Source of the DNA: Desulfosudis oleivorans
GTDB taxonomy: Bacteria > Desulfobacterota > Desulfobacteria > Desulfobacterales > SURF-7
Length of the DNA stretch: 64,000 bases
Reading direction: 5' to 3'
Assembly (NCBI GenBank): GCA_020723325.1
Contig: DYJD01000026.1
Span: 44,543-108,542, forward strand
Shown one piece after another: positions 41,973-49,990 of the stretch. The notes beneath the pieces were generated by a model. That model was not told the origin of the DNA, did no database searches, and was given only the letters and a program-made list of their open reading frames with translations. Made by a program: the position numbers and the translations under genes. Numbering within the stretch: the stretch's first letter is position 1; every line of letters starts with the position of its first letter.

Positions 41973-42689
41973 ATGGAATTAACCATTCCCGAAAGCGGCA
42001 CGCCCTTCAACACGGTGGAGGAGGTTGTCTTCCGCAGGCGGAGCGTCCGCATTTACCAGAAAAAGCAGGTGCCGGAATACGTGGTCAGGCGCCTGCTTGA
42101 AGCTGCCCGCTTTGCCCCTTCCGCGGGCAACGGTCAGACCTGGAAGTTCATCGTGGTCCAGGATTCCCAAATGCTGACTGAAATGGAGGAGGACATCCGC
42201 AACGCCTGCCGGACCATTTCCAAGCTTTTCTATTACCTGAATAACGGCTCTAAGGTGAAATCCTTTGTTTCACGCCTGTTTCAGCGGATCGATCCCAGCA
42301 ACACCCACCCTGTCCCGTTTATCGCATCCCATCTGATCGCCGAGGGCAAAGCCGGCATCTATCACGGCGCCCCCACCCTGATCCTCATGCTGGCCGATAA
42401 AAGGGCGCCCGGCGATTCGGCTATTGAAATCGGCATCACCGGGCAGACCATGGACCTTGTGGCCCACAGCTATGGTCTCGGAACCTGCTGGGTCAGTTTT
42501 GTAAAGCTGCTGTTCCGGGGCAGGAACAACAGGAAATGGAAAAAACGCTTGAATATCCAATATCCCTACAGCCTGGTGACAGCCATCGCCATCGGCTATC
42601 CGGTGGGAACACCCGATGGTTATGTGGTCCGGGAAACCAAAAAAACCGACTGGTACGGCGCGGACGGCCGGTTCAGAATCGTTTCTTAA
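41973..42689 (+). CDS. Nitroreductase-family FMN oxidoreductase
   Basis: A 238-residue nitroreductase fold: VFRRRSVRIYQKKQVPEYVVRRLLEAARFAPSAGNGQTWKFIVVQD carries the FMN-binding Arg-Arg-Ser and Asn-Gln positions, and GITGQTMDLVAHSYGLGTCWV the second FMN/dimer segment; IAIGYPVGTPDGY ends the fold. ATG 41973 has GGAG nine bases upstream; ATG 41958 is an alternative. A ferredoxin gene follows after 10 bases and may be its electron donor. Natural substrate unknown; in this setting perhaps an enone- or enoyl-type intermediate. Confidence 0.85.
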   Translation: MELTIPESGTPFNTVEEVVFRRRSVRIYQKKQVPEYVVRRLLEAARFAPSAGNGQTWKFIVVQDSQMLTEMEEDIRNACRTISKLFYYLNNGSKVKSFVSRLFQRIDPSNTHPVPFIASHLIAEGKAGIYHGAPTLILMLADKRAPGDSAIEIGITGQTMDLVAHSYGLGTCWVSFVKLLFRGRNNRKWKKRLNIQYPYSLVTAIAIGYPVGTPDGYVVRETKKTDWYGADGRFRIVS

Positions 42690-42699
42690 GGAGGGTGCC

Positions 42700-43029
42700 A
42701 TGCCCGAAACGTTGAGGTGGAAAGAAATGTTTTACGTGGAAAAGCTGGACCTGCTGGGCCGCGACCTGAAGCACGGCGCCGTCCTTTTCGAGCAAGCCCG
42801 GTGCAAGGGCTGCGGCCTGTGCGAAAAGGCTTGTTTCACCGGGGTGATCAGCGGGACCAAGGAAAAGAAACCGGTCATGGCCAAGGGCGCCGAAGCCCTG
42901 TGCGTTTCCTGCGGGGCCTGCACGGCCATCTGCCCGGAAAACGCCATTTCCATATCGGATTTTATTGAATTTTACAGTTATTTCAGGTGGCTGGATCGAG
43001 ACGTGCCCCAGCCGCCCAGACGGTTTTAA
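42700..43029 (+). CDS. 2[4Fe-4S] ferredoxin (109 aa)
   Basis: Two cluster motifs, CKGCGLCEKACFTG and CVSCGACTAICPEN, with a longer loop than in clostridial ferredoxin and extensions at both ends (WKEMFYVEKLDLLGRDL; FIEFYSYFRWLDRD). AAGGAGGGTGCC precedes the ATG. Lying between the nitroreductase and thiolase genes, it probably delivers electrons to the former. Confidence 0.9.
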   Translation: MPETLRWKEMFYVEKLDLLGRDLKHGAVLFEQARCKGCGLCEKACFTGVISGTKEKKPVMAKGAEALCVSCGACTAICPENAISISDFIEFYSYFRWLDRDVPQPPRRF

Positions 43030-43044
43030 TAAGGAGAAAAATTG

Positions 43045-44280
43045 ATGTCTGAAAATGTGTATATCATCGGAACAGGTATGCTTAAATTCTCACGGTACCT
43101 GGACCGGTCCATCAAGAGCCTTGCCGGCGAAGCCCTTGCCACGGTCCTTGAGGACGCCGGTATTTCCCTGGATCATATCGAAGCCGCATGGTTTTCCAAT
43201 TCCCTCTGGGGTATGTTTTCAGGCCAGCACTGTATCCGCGGGCAGGTGGCCCTGTCGGCCAACGGTCTGGACAAGATCCCGGTCATTAATGTGGAAAACG
43301 GCTGCGCCGGGGGTAGTACGGCGCTGCATTCGGCGGTGACCGCGGTTCGGGCCGGTCTGTACCACTGCGCCCTGGCCATCGGCGCTGAAAAGGTCTACGA
43401 CCAGGACCGGGAAAAAGTGATGCGATCCTTTGCCTCCGGCGCGGATGTGGAAGTCATCGAGCAACTTGTCAACGCCCTCAACGCCCAGAAGAAACAAGCG
43501 CACCGGGATGCGGAACAAAAAGGGCAGGACGGCAAAAAGGGCGGCCATTCCTCTTTCATGGACCTTTATGCCGCCGGAGCCCGGATGCACATGGAGAAAT
43601 ACGGAATGACCCAGCGCCAGCTGGCGGCCGTCGCTTCCAAGTCCCATTGTAATTCCGCCTTGAATCCGCTGGCCCAATACACATTTCCCATGACCATCGA
43701 TGAAGTGCTGGCGGACAGGGCCGTCTCCTTTCCCTTGACCCGCGCAATGTGCGCGCCCATTGGGGACGGTGCCGCCGCCGCCGTCATCTGTTCGGAAGCA
43801 TTTCTGAAAAAACGCCCGAATGAAAGGGCGGTCCGGATCCGCGCCTCCGTGATGCAATCCGGCCGGCTCACGGGCGCGAGCGACATTTCAAGACGGACGG
43901 CCCGGAAAGCCTACGACATGGCCGGAGTCGGCCCCGAAGATATCAATGTGGCCGAAATCCATGACGCCACGGTTTTCGGAGAGATCTATCAGGCGGAGCA
44001 GCTCGGCTTCTGCCCGGAAGGCGAGGGCGGCGTGATGGCCGAACAGGGCAAGACCGCCTTGAACGGGCCGATTCCGCTGAATCCCAGCGGCGGCTTGATC
44101 TCGCGGGGCCATCCCATCGGCGCGTCCGGCCTGGCCCAGATCCATGAGCTGGTCGTCCAGCTGCGCGGCGAGGCGGGAAATCGGCAGGTGGCGAACCCCA
44201 GAATCGCCTTGGCGGAAAACGGCGGCGGTTTCATCGGCATGGGGGAAGCTTCCATGGCCATTCATATCCTGGAAAAGTGA
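43045..44280 (+). CDS. SCP-x-type thiolase
   Basis: A 411-residue thiolase-fold enzyme with nucleophile Cys in VENGCAGGSTALHSA (about residue 89), EIHDATVFGE and the GHP motif in SRGHPIGASGLAQIHELV. These mark the sterol-carrier-protein-x / nondecarboxylating thiolase branch rather than FadA. The second catalytic Cys of classical thiolases near the C-terminus is replaced (LAENGGGFIGMGEA), as in SCP-x relatives. AAGGAGAAAAATTG precedes the ATG. It would cleave or condense a 3-ketoacyl-CoA formed in the cluster. Confidence 0.88.
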   Translation: MSENVYIIGTGMLKFSRYLDRSIKSLAGEALATVLEDAGISLDHIEAAWFSNSLWGMFSGQHCIRGQVALSANGLDKIPVINVENGCAGGSTALHSAVTAVRAGLYHCALAIGAEKVYDQDREKVMRSFASGADVEVIEQLVNALNAQKKQAHRDAEQKGQDGKKGGHSSFMDLYAAGARMHMEKYGMTQRQLAAVASKSHCNSALNPLAQYTFPMTIDEVLADRAVSFPLTRAMCAPIGDGAAAAVICSEAFLKKRPNERAVRIRASVMQSGRLTGASDISRRTARKAYDMAGVGPEDINVAEIHDATVFGEIYQAEQLGFCPEGEGGVMAEQGKTALNGPIPLNPSGGLISRGHPIGASGLAQIHELVVQLRGEAGNRQVANPRIALAENGGGFIGMGEASMAIHILEK

Positions 44281-44305
44281 AAAACCATTTTGATCGGGAA
44301 AAGGC

Positions 44306-45121
44306 ATGAAGACACTTCACAAAAAAAACGTGGTGATCACGGGCGCGGGCGGCGGCATCGGCCGGGCCCTGGCCCTGGCGTTCGCGGAAGAAGGCTGCAA
44401 CCTGGCCGTCTCGGACATCGACCCTGAATCCCTGGCCCGGACCAAAGACCTGCTCGTCAATCGCGGCGCCAGGGTTTTCAGTCAGGTCTTGGATGTTTCG
44501 GACAAGGAAAGCATGCGGGGCTATCCCGAGGCGGTGATGAATGCCCTGGGCGGCGCCGACATCGTCGTCAACAACGCCGGAGTCGTGGTGGTCTCTTCGG
44601 TGGAGGAACACACCATCGAGGATTACGAATGGCTGATGGGCATCAATTTCTGGGGTGTGCTTTATGGAAGCAAGTTCTTCATCCCCTTTCTCAGAAAATC
44701 CCAAGAGGCCTGCATCGTCAACATTTCAAGCGTATTCGGCATGGTTTCCATGCCCCATCTTTCTTCGTACAACGCCTCCAAGTTTGCCGTCAGGGGGTTT
44801 TCCGAGGCCCTTAGCCATGAGCTTCACGGTTCCAGCGTCCGGGTGATGACCGTCTATCCCGGCGGTGTCCGGACGGGGTTCGTGAAAAGGGCGCGGTTTT
44901 GCTCAACTCCCTGCAAGAAAACCCATCAGGAGTTCAACTCCGTGTTCGAAAAATATTCCATGTCAACGCCTGAATGCGTTTCCAGGGCGGTCATCCGGGG
45001 CGTCAAACGCAAGAAAAAACGCGTGCTGGTGGGACCGGATGCGTATTCCGGCGATCTGGTGGCGCGGCTGTTTCCCGTGGGATCGGGCTGGATCAACCGT
45101 TTGATCGGTTCGAGAATTTGA
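44306..45121 (+). CDS. Short-chain dehydrogenase/reductase
   Basis: A 271-residue classical SDR: nucleotide loop TGAGGGIGRALA (residues about 12-23), NNAGVVV, catalytic Ser in VNISSVFGM and YNASKFAVRG with Tyr and Lys, followed by YPGGVRTGF. It could oxidise or reduce a hydroxy/keto group of the acyl chain. It follows the thiolase after 25 bases. The last 60 residues are basic and include a hydrophobic end, possibly for membrane contact. Confidence 0.92.
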   Translation: MKTLHKKNVVITGAGGGIGRALALAFAEEGCNLAVSDIDPESLARTKDLLVNRGARVFSQVLDVSDKESMRGYPEAVMNALGGADIVVNNAGVVVVSSVEEHTIEDYEWLMGINFWGVLYGSKFFIPFLRKSQEACIVNISSVFGMVSMPHLSSYNASKFAVRGFSEALSHELHGSSVRVMTVYPGGVRTGFVKRARFCSTPCKKTHQEFNSVFEKYSMSTPECVSRAVIRGVKRKKKRVLVGPDAYSGDLVARLFPVGSGWINRLIGSRI

Positions 45122-45133
45122 AGGAGGATGATC

Positions 45134-46387
45134 ATGTCTGAAAAAATCGCGATTATCGGCGGCGGCGTCGCCGGACTGACCGCGGGTTATCTGTTGAATG
45201 ATTTTCACCAGGTCACCCTTTTTGAAAAAGATGAAAGGCTTGGCGGAAACGTCTACACCCTGGATACCAAAACCGGCGAGGAAATCGATATCTCCGTTTT
45301 TTTCTGGTCCCCCCGGTTGTACCCTAATTTTGCCAAGCTTTTGAAAAAGCTCGATATCAAATTGACCACCAAGCCCATGGAAGGCCTGAGCCAGTCGTTT
45401 CGCAATTTGCTGACCAGGCGGGATTATTACCTGAGCTGCGATCTGACCAAGCCCAGGTCAACCTTCAGCGCCAAGAATTTCAAGTCCGCCGTGTACCAGA
45501 TAATGGCCCTGTGGAATTACATCAAAATTGTCCGGATGTTCAGAAAAGGCCAGTTGGAGGGACTTACCCTCAGGCAGGCGTTGAAGTTCTGTCCGGCACT
45601 AAAGGGCGATCTTTTGAAACTCGCCATTTTCCCGGTATGCGTCATGACCTCCATGCTTTGGGAAGAACTGATGGACACGCCCACGGAATTCGTGGTGGCC
45701 AAAATCGAAAAGCAGATGGGAACGCCGCTTAAATTCGCCTCATGGCGCCTTTACCCCTGCAAGACAAGGGTCTACATCGAAAAACTGGCAGCCCCCCTGA
45801 AGAACAAAATTCGTTTGAACGCGGGCATCAAAGCCGTCGCCCGGAACGGCAGGTCCGTGGTGCTTAAAATGGAGGACGATACCGAAGAATTCTTTGACAA
45901 GGTCGTTTTCGCCTGTCCGGCGGACACGGCCTTGCGTCTTCTGGCCGAGCCCACCGACGAGGAAAAGAAACTCCTTTCCCCATGGCGCTACAACGATGGC
46001 CTCGTGATCGTTCACACGGACAAATCCAACTATCCGCCTGAAGATCTCTGGGCCATGTACAGTTACCTGTATACAGACGAGGACGGAGCGATCAACACCT
46101 CCATCAACGCCCACTACCGGTTTCAGAACGGGGTTCCTGACGACAGCGGGTACATCGGCTGCCAGCACCCCAACATCCCCATCGACAAGGATAAGATCGA
46201 ATTCCAGAAAGTGTTCCGAACGCCGATCTACGACAACCGGTCATCTGGGACGATCCGAGAGCTTCCGTCATTGAACGGAATCAATAATACGTATTATTGC
46301 GGCTCCTATTTCGGCTACGGGCTGCATGAAGACGCCGTGACATCGGCCGTCAACGTGAGCCGGTCCCTGGGCGCCGTCTGGACCTGA
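45134..46387 (+). CDS. FAD-dependent amine oxidase-like oxidoreductase
   Basis: A 417-residue flavoprotein with the Rossmann start SEKIAIIGGGVAGLTAGYLL, the NAD(P)-binding-8 continuation FEKDERLGGNVYTL, and YYCGSYFGYGLHEDAVTSAVNVSRSL at the C-terminal FAD site, as in protoporphyrinogen-oxidase/desaturase-like enzymes such as those acting on cyclopropane fatty acids or carotenoids. AAGGAGG six bases before ATG 45134. Last gene of the acyl cluster; reaction unknown. Confidence 0.85.
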   Translation: MSEKIAIIGGGVAGLTAGYLLNDFHQVTLFEKDERLGGNVYTLDTKTGEEIDISVFFWSPRLYPNFAKLLKKLDIKLTTKPMEGLSQSFRNLLTRRDYYLSCDLTKPRSTFSAKNFKSAVYQIMALWNYIKIVRMFRKGQLEGLTLRQALKFCPALKGDLLKLAIFPVCVMTSMLWEELMDTPTEFVVAKIEKQMGTPLKFASWRLYPCKTRVYIEKLAAPLKNKIRLNAGIKAVARNGRSVVLKMEDDTEEFFDKVVFACPADTALRLLAEPTDEEKKLLSPWRYNDGLVIVHTDKSNYPPEDLWAMYSYLYTDEDGAINTSINAHYRFQNGVPDDSGYIGCQHPNIPIDKDKIEFQKVFRTPIYDNRSSGTIRELPSLNGINNTYYCGSYFGYGLHEDAVTSAVNVSRSLGAVWT

Positions 46388-46451
46388 ACACGGGTGACCG
46401 CGTACCGTCAATACCCTGGTCGGCAGACCCCCTTTCCGTCAGCTACTATTC

Positions 46452-47744
46452 CTATTTCTTCAGGCGATACAGCCGCTGTGGATTGTCGATACCGATGGCT
46501 TTCTGAAGGTCCTCAGGGAGCTGCCGGATCATACTCATGGTCGAAGTGATGCTGTCCGCACTGGGGTGATCATCACCGCTCTTGATGATTTCGTCACTTC
46601 CGATCAGGAAGCGGTCGGGAAACTCCTTGAAAAGAGCGAGCCAGTCGGCCTTGAGGCGGCCCTGGTCGTCCAGGGGGAAGGTCGCGCGTTCGATCCGCTT
46701 GGCCTGCATACCGCTTGCCACCCGCAGACTTACATACAGGTTCGGGTGCTTCCCGAGAAGTTGCCGGGTCTGCGCCACCGTCCGCTTGCCGGTGTTGTCC
46801 CAGCCCATGTGGACCCACACGATGTTCGCCTTCGGATTGTGGTCCAGTAAGCGTTCGAATGCTGGGATATTGGCCTTCAGGACTTTCGGGTTATTGGCCT
46901 GGTCGAGGTGGGCGGGCAGAGGCATGTCTTCGGGGACGGACTCCATATGGAAGTCAATGGGAAGATTGTGCTTCGCGGCGAGGTCCGCCAGGCGCAGGAA
47001 CAAGGTGTGATCAGGCGCAGCGGCGACGTAGGGGTGGTCGGACCTCATGGACACGTGTTCCGCCGTCATCTCGCCGAACCCGACAATGCCTTTCTTCACC
47101 AGCGCGTCCGCGTCGGAATCGAACCTCCGGATCATCTGGTCGGTGAGTTGGCCCGATTTGACGGACTCCTGGATAGTGACATTGAGGGTGTCCCCGCCGC
47201 CAAGGACAGCGAACCGGTCAGGATACTGCTGAACGTAGGGCAGAATGTCATCTACGTAAAGGCGATGGGGCTGTTCGGTTCCCTGGGGCATGGGCATGAT
47301 CAGGCTGAGTTTGATGCCGTTCGCATTCATGCTTCTCAGGGCCATTTCCGCGGGGCCCTCACCGCCGCTTCTCCGGGCTCCCGGCCCGGCCTTGCCGACC
47401 AAGTGATTGTGTGTGTCGATAAAGATCAAAGGCCGGGTTGCTGCTGCAGTGGCGGACGCCGATGCTTCTTGCCGACCGGTTTTGCTCTGGGGAGTAGTCT
47501 GAAGCTGCTCTCGCGGACCTCCCTTTTGCTCCCTAAGGGGGGACCCTTCGGCTTCATCGAAACTGATCCGGCCGTCATGGTTCCGGTCGAGCCGGTTGAA
47601 CGCCATCGGAGGGCCCTTGAACTCCTGCGGAGAAAGGTAGCCGTCGCCGTTGGCGTCAAGGTGGTTGAAGGGTGTCTGGCCCCAGGAGAACACCGGGACC
47701 ATCAGATTAAACGCCAGAATCGCACACCATGATCGTAAAGCCAT
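46452..47744 (-). CDS. Exported EF-hand / amidohydrolase fusion protein
   Basis: A signal peptide (residues 1-22) is followed by two canonical EF-hand loops, DANGDGYLSPQE (30-41) and DRNHDGRISFDE (53-64), a Ser/Ala/Gln-rich linker, and an amidohydrolase-2 TIM barrel from about 105 (FIDTHNHLVG metal site; IDFHMES; IVWVHMGWD; FLIGSDE). AAGGAGGATTTCTC precedes ATG 47744; a longer frame to 47804 lacks a ribosome-binding site. Calcium binding may tether or regulate a periplasmic hydrolase or decarboxylase. Substrate unknown. Confidence 0.82.
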   Translation of the reverse strand: MALRSWCAILAFNLMVPVFSWGQTPFNHLDANGDGYLSPQEFKGPPMAFNRLDRNHDGRISFDEAEGSPLREQKGGPREQLQTTPQSKTGRQEASASATAAATRPLIFIDTHNHLVGKAGPGARRSGGEGPAEMALRSMNANGIKLSLIMPMPQGTEQPHRLYVDDILPYVQQYPDRFAVLGGGDTLNVTIQESVKSGQLTDQMIRRFDSDADALVKKGIVGFGEMTAEHVSMRSDHPYVAAAPDHTLFLRLADLAAKHNLPIDFHMESVPEDMPLPAHLDQANNPKVLKANIPAFERLLDHNPKANIVWVHMGWDNTGKRTVAQTRQLLGKHPNLYVSLRVASGMQAKRIERATFPLDDQGRLKADWLALFKEFPDRFLIGSDEIIKSGDDHPSADSITSTMSMIRQLPEDLQKAIGIDNPQRLYRLKK

Positions 47745-47913
47745 GAGAAATCCTCCTTGAAAGAAATTTCCGCAACTTACTGACGTTGCCATTTTGAAAT
47801 CCATTCCTTGACGATTCGGTTTACTAAATCGGTTTAGCCTGCAATCTTGACATTGTGGGCATTCTTGAATTTATAATAGTAAATGATAGAAACAATGCCC
47901 TGAACTTTTTTGC

Positions 47914-48720
47914 TTATAATTTTGTCAGTGAGCTGATGAACACCTGAAGCATCTCATCCAGCTTGAAGCCGAAGCATTCTGTGAAGCCAGGCTCAAATGA
48001 GTTTCCTGCTTGGATCCCTTGCAGAAATGTCTTGAATTGTTTCGGGTAAGTGATTGCCAGATATCCAACAAAAATTCCACTCTGGCGGTAGAAGATCTTT
48101 GGTTCCAAGCCCTTTGAAGCAAGGAAGCCTGGAAAGAGAAGGGTACCTTCTGCTTCCGGGTAAAAGTGTTCTCCCTTTGCAAAATGTTCTATGGCTTCGG
48201 CTTCGGTGGCGGAAGTGGCACCGCCTCCATCCGAGACGTAAATGGCCAGTCCTTCACGGAACCATCGCGGCAAGGTATGATTGAATCGGATGGTTCCCAG
48301 GGTCTGGGACAGTTGGACATGGGAAAGCTCATGGGTCAGCATGCCTTGAACTTCAGCCATTTTTTCTAAGAGCTGCCCGGAAAGAAATACTTCGCTGTCG
48401 ACGGATGCCCCTTTTACCTTTTCTGAAACACCTGAAAAGCGCGCAAAACTCCTGGAAGTAGCAAAGGCATATACTTTAATCGGAGCTTTGAATTCACCGA
48501 ATTGTCTCGATTCAACATTTTGGATTGCCTGGGGCAGAAACAGAGCTGCTTCGGAAGCCAGGGCCTCGGCCCCTGTTTCAAACAAAATCCTATCATCTGA
48601 CGGCCATGCCTTGAAATCCATCGTTAATCTGGCAATGGCGCTTCCCAGGACCCCGCAGCCATATATGGACGTAATCATGAGAAACGCTATTGAAAAGCAT
48701 GATAATCGATCTATTTTCAT
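47914..48720 (-). CDS. Putative HExxH zinc metallopeptidase lipoprotein
   Basis: MKIDRLSCFSIAFLMITSIYGC is a lipoprotein signal. The mature 245-residue protein holds MLTHELSHVQLSQTL (HELSH zinc motif) and, 25 residues on, PRWFREGLAIYVSDGG, where the Glu would be the third zinc ligand, the pattern of gluzincin (peptidase MA-like) proteins. No transport or inhibitor partner nearby. Gene stands alone between the amidohydrolase and relBE. Confidence 0.78.
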   Translation of the reverse strand: MKIDRLSCFSIAFLMITSIYGCGVLGSAIARLTMDFKAWPSDDRILFETGAEALASEAALFLPQAIQNVESRQFGEFKAPIKVYAFATSRSFARFSGVSEKVKGASVDSEVFLSGQLLEKMAEVQGMLTHELSHVQLSQTLGTIRFNHTLPRWFREGLAIYVSDGGGATSATEAEAIEHFAKGEHFYPEAEGTLLFPGFLASKGLEPKIFYRQSGIFVGYLAITYPKQFKTFLQGIQAGNSFEPGFTECFGFKLDEMLQVFISSLTKL

Positions 48721-48727
48721 TATTTTA

Positions 48728-49024
48728 CTACTTCATATTTCGTTTCCGGGCTTGCTCATAAACTTCATTCTTGTCTCTTCTACCGACAGCTATGACTGAA
48801 ACACAGATTTCTTTATCATTGACTTCATAAGCAAGACGATATCCGCTTGCCCATAATTTTATTTTATAGTGATTTTTTAAACCTGTAAGTTGATTTGCTT
48901 TTATATGTGGCTCTTGGAGGCGTTCTTTTAATTTCTTTTTAAATTGTGATTGAATGGAACCATCGAGTTTTTTCCATTCCTTAAACGCTGTGGGGAGAAA
49001 TTTAAGTTTATATTTATAATTCAT
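48728..49024 (-). CDS. relE: RelE-type toxin
   Basis: A 98-residue basic RelE-fold mRNA interferase: KYKLKFLPTAFKEWKKLDGSIQSQFKKKLKERLQ, then LTGLKNHYKIKLWASGYRLAYEV and VSVIAVGRRDKNEVYEQARKR, which contain the expected catalytic basic/aromatic residues. Start ATG 49024 overlaps the antitoxin end by 11 bases. Lower GC than neighbouring genes, a hint of transfer. Confidence 0.93.
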   Translation of the reverse strand: MNYKYKLKFLPTAFKEWKKLDGSIQSQFKKKLKERLQEPHIKANQLTGLKNHYKIKLWASGYRLAYEVNDKEICVSVIAVGRRDKNEVYEQARKRNMK

Positions 49025-49265
49025 CAATGTCCACTTCAATGGCGGAAATTTTTTCGTTTTGCCGTTCTCGAACAATCAGCCCCAACTGATAGTCTTCAAG
49101 TTTTTCCATAATTTCCTCATAAGTTTCGGCAGGGACAAGATATGCTGTGGGTTTGTTGTGATTGAGAATCGCTATGGGTTCGCCTTCCGCCTGCGCTATA
49201 AGTGCGCTGGGATTCTTTTTTAATTCAGATATACTTATTGAACATTTTGCGAATATGGTTTTCAT
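49014..49265 (-). CDS. relB: RelB/Phd-type antitoxin
   Basis: An 83-residue Phd/YefM-like antitoxin: FAKCSISISELKKNPSALIAQAEGEPIAILNHNKPTAYLVPAETYEEIMEKLED is the DNA-binding Phd fold and the last 25 residues (ISAIEVDIDEL end) the toxin-binding tail. Upstream on the minus strand TTGACC (49341-49336) and TAAAAT (49319-49314) are 16 bases apart, and TTTAGTTTAAAAT and TTTAGTTTTAAAT repeats may be operator half-sites. Confidence 0.9.
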   Translation of the reverse strand: MKTIFAKCSISISELKKNPSALIAQAEGEPIAILNHNKPTAYLVPAETYEEIMEKLEDYQLGLIVRERQNEKISAIEVDIDEL

Positions 49266-49313
49266 GTTTCACCCGATAATTTAAAACTAAATATTGATCC
49301 AAATTATGACCAT

Positions 49314-49341
49314 ATTTTAAACTAAAATTTTGGTTGGTCAA
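49314..49341 (-). promoter_or_regulatory. relBE promoter candidate
   Basis: On the minus strand TTGACC, 16-base spacer, TAAAAT. Two direct repeats of TTTAGTTT(T)AAA flank the -10 and the region before the ATG. The remaining gap to 49487 shows no gene. Confidence 0.5.
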
Positions 49342-49487
49342 GTGCTTTTTCCATTTGAAAAATTAGGCTCCCCAAAATCCGATATAATCAGGTTTTTCTT
49401 CATGTTCTTCGTGCCCTGGTGAAAAAAATAATCCCGCATTGTAAAATATACCGTGGTTGCTATGAAATCCAATTTGCGCCGAGGATT

Positions 49488-49515
49488 GTAGGGGCGAAAA
49501 ATTTTTCGCCCTTAC
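49488..49515. repeat. Palindrome GGGGCGAAAAATTTTTCGCCC type
   Basis: GTAGGGGCGAAAAAT and ATTTTTCGCCCTTAC face each other as a 15-bp near-perfect inverted repeat with no loop. It lies 15 bases after the stop of the DUF6488 gene and may work as a terminator; similar palindromes occur as dispersed repeats in other genomes. Confidence 0.6.
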
Positions 49516-49530
49516 AGTCACGATTCCGTT

Positions 49531-49884
49531 TTATTCATCGCTGAAATTGGAGCCGGTATATTTTCCTGCTTGTGAAAAAAAGATGTTGACGGTTTTAGGG
49601 GAACCTTCGCGGCGGTGAAAGGAAACCGTGAATTCATTCCCCGCCTTTGCCTGCTGCATGGAAATTTCCACTTTGACCAGCCCTATCTCCCAATTCGGAT
49701 CCAGTTTCCCGCTTGCCAGAAGTTTGTCATAAAGCACGGTGGCTTCCTGCAGCACTTTAAATGCGGTTGCCGATTCTTCTTGATGCTTTCCACCGTGTCC
49801 TAAGGCACTGGTATTCCAAAACAAGGCGATACAGGCAAAGGCGATACACCCAAATAACTTTTGATTTCGAAAAATATGGATCAT
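49531..49884 (-). CDS. DUF6488-like periplasmic protein (117 aa)
   Basis: Signal peptide (LFGCIAFACIALFWNTSALG) followed by HGGKHQEESATAFKVLQEATVLYDKLLASGKLD, WEIGLVKVEIS and FTVSFHRREGSPKTVNIFFSQAGKYTGSNF. The HGGKH start and overall form fit DUF6488, which is often found with metal-efflux genes; here the Cus-type operon starts 2.6 kb away. Function unknown. A REP-like element sits just upstream of the start. Confidence 0.75.
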   Translation of the reverse strand: MIHIFRNQKLFGCIAFACIALFWNTSALGHGGKHQEESATAFKVLQEATVLYDKLLASGKLDPNWEIGLVKVEISMQQAKAGNEFTVSFHRREGSPKTVNIFFSQAGKYTGSNFSDE

Positions 49885-49904
49885 ATGGCGCCTCCTGATG
49901 AATT

Positions 49905-49987
49905 ACGGCCTTGGGCATCGTTCCGGCTCTATCGCGGCTGGAAGCCGCTCCCACAATGGCGGGTGGCTGAAACAATGATCAAAGCCT
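49905..49987. repeat. REP-like palindromic element, copy 4
   Basis: GGCCTTGGGCATCGTTCCGGC, core ATCGCGGCTGG AAGCCGCTCCCACA (49931-49955), then GGCTGAAACAATGATCAAAGCC, the inverted copy of the left arm. It lies between the SpoIIE-type phosphatase and the DUF6488 gene. Confidence 0.8.
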
Positions 49988-49990
49988 GAA

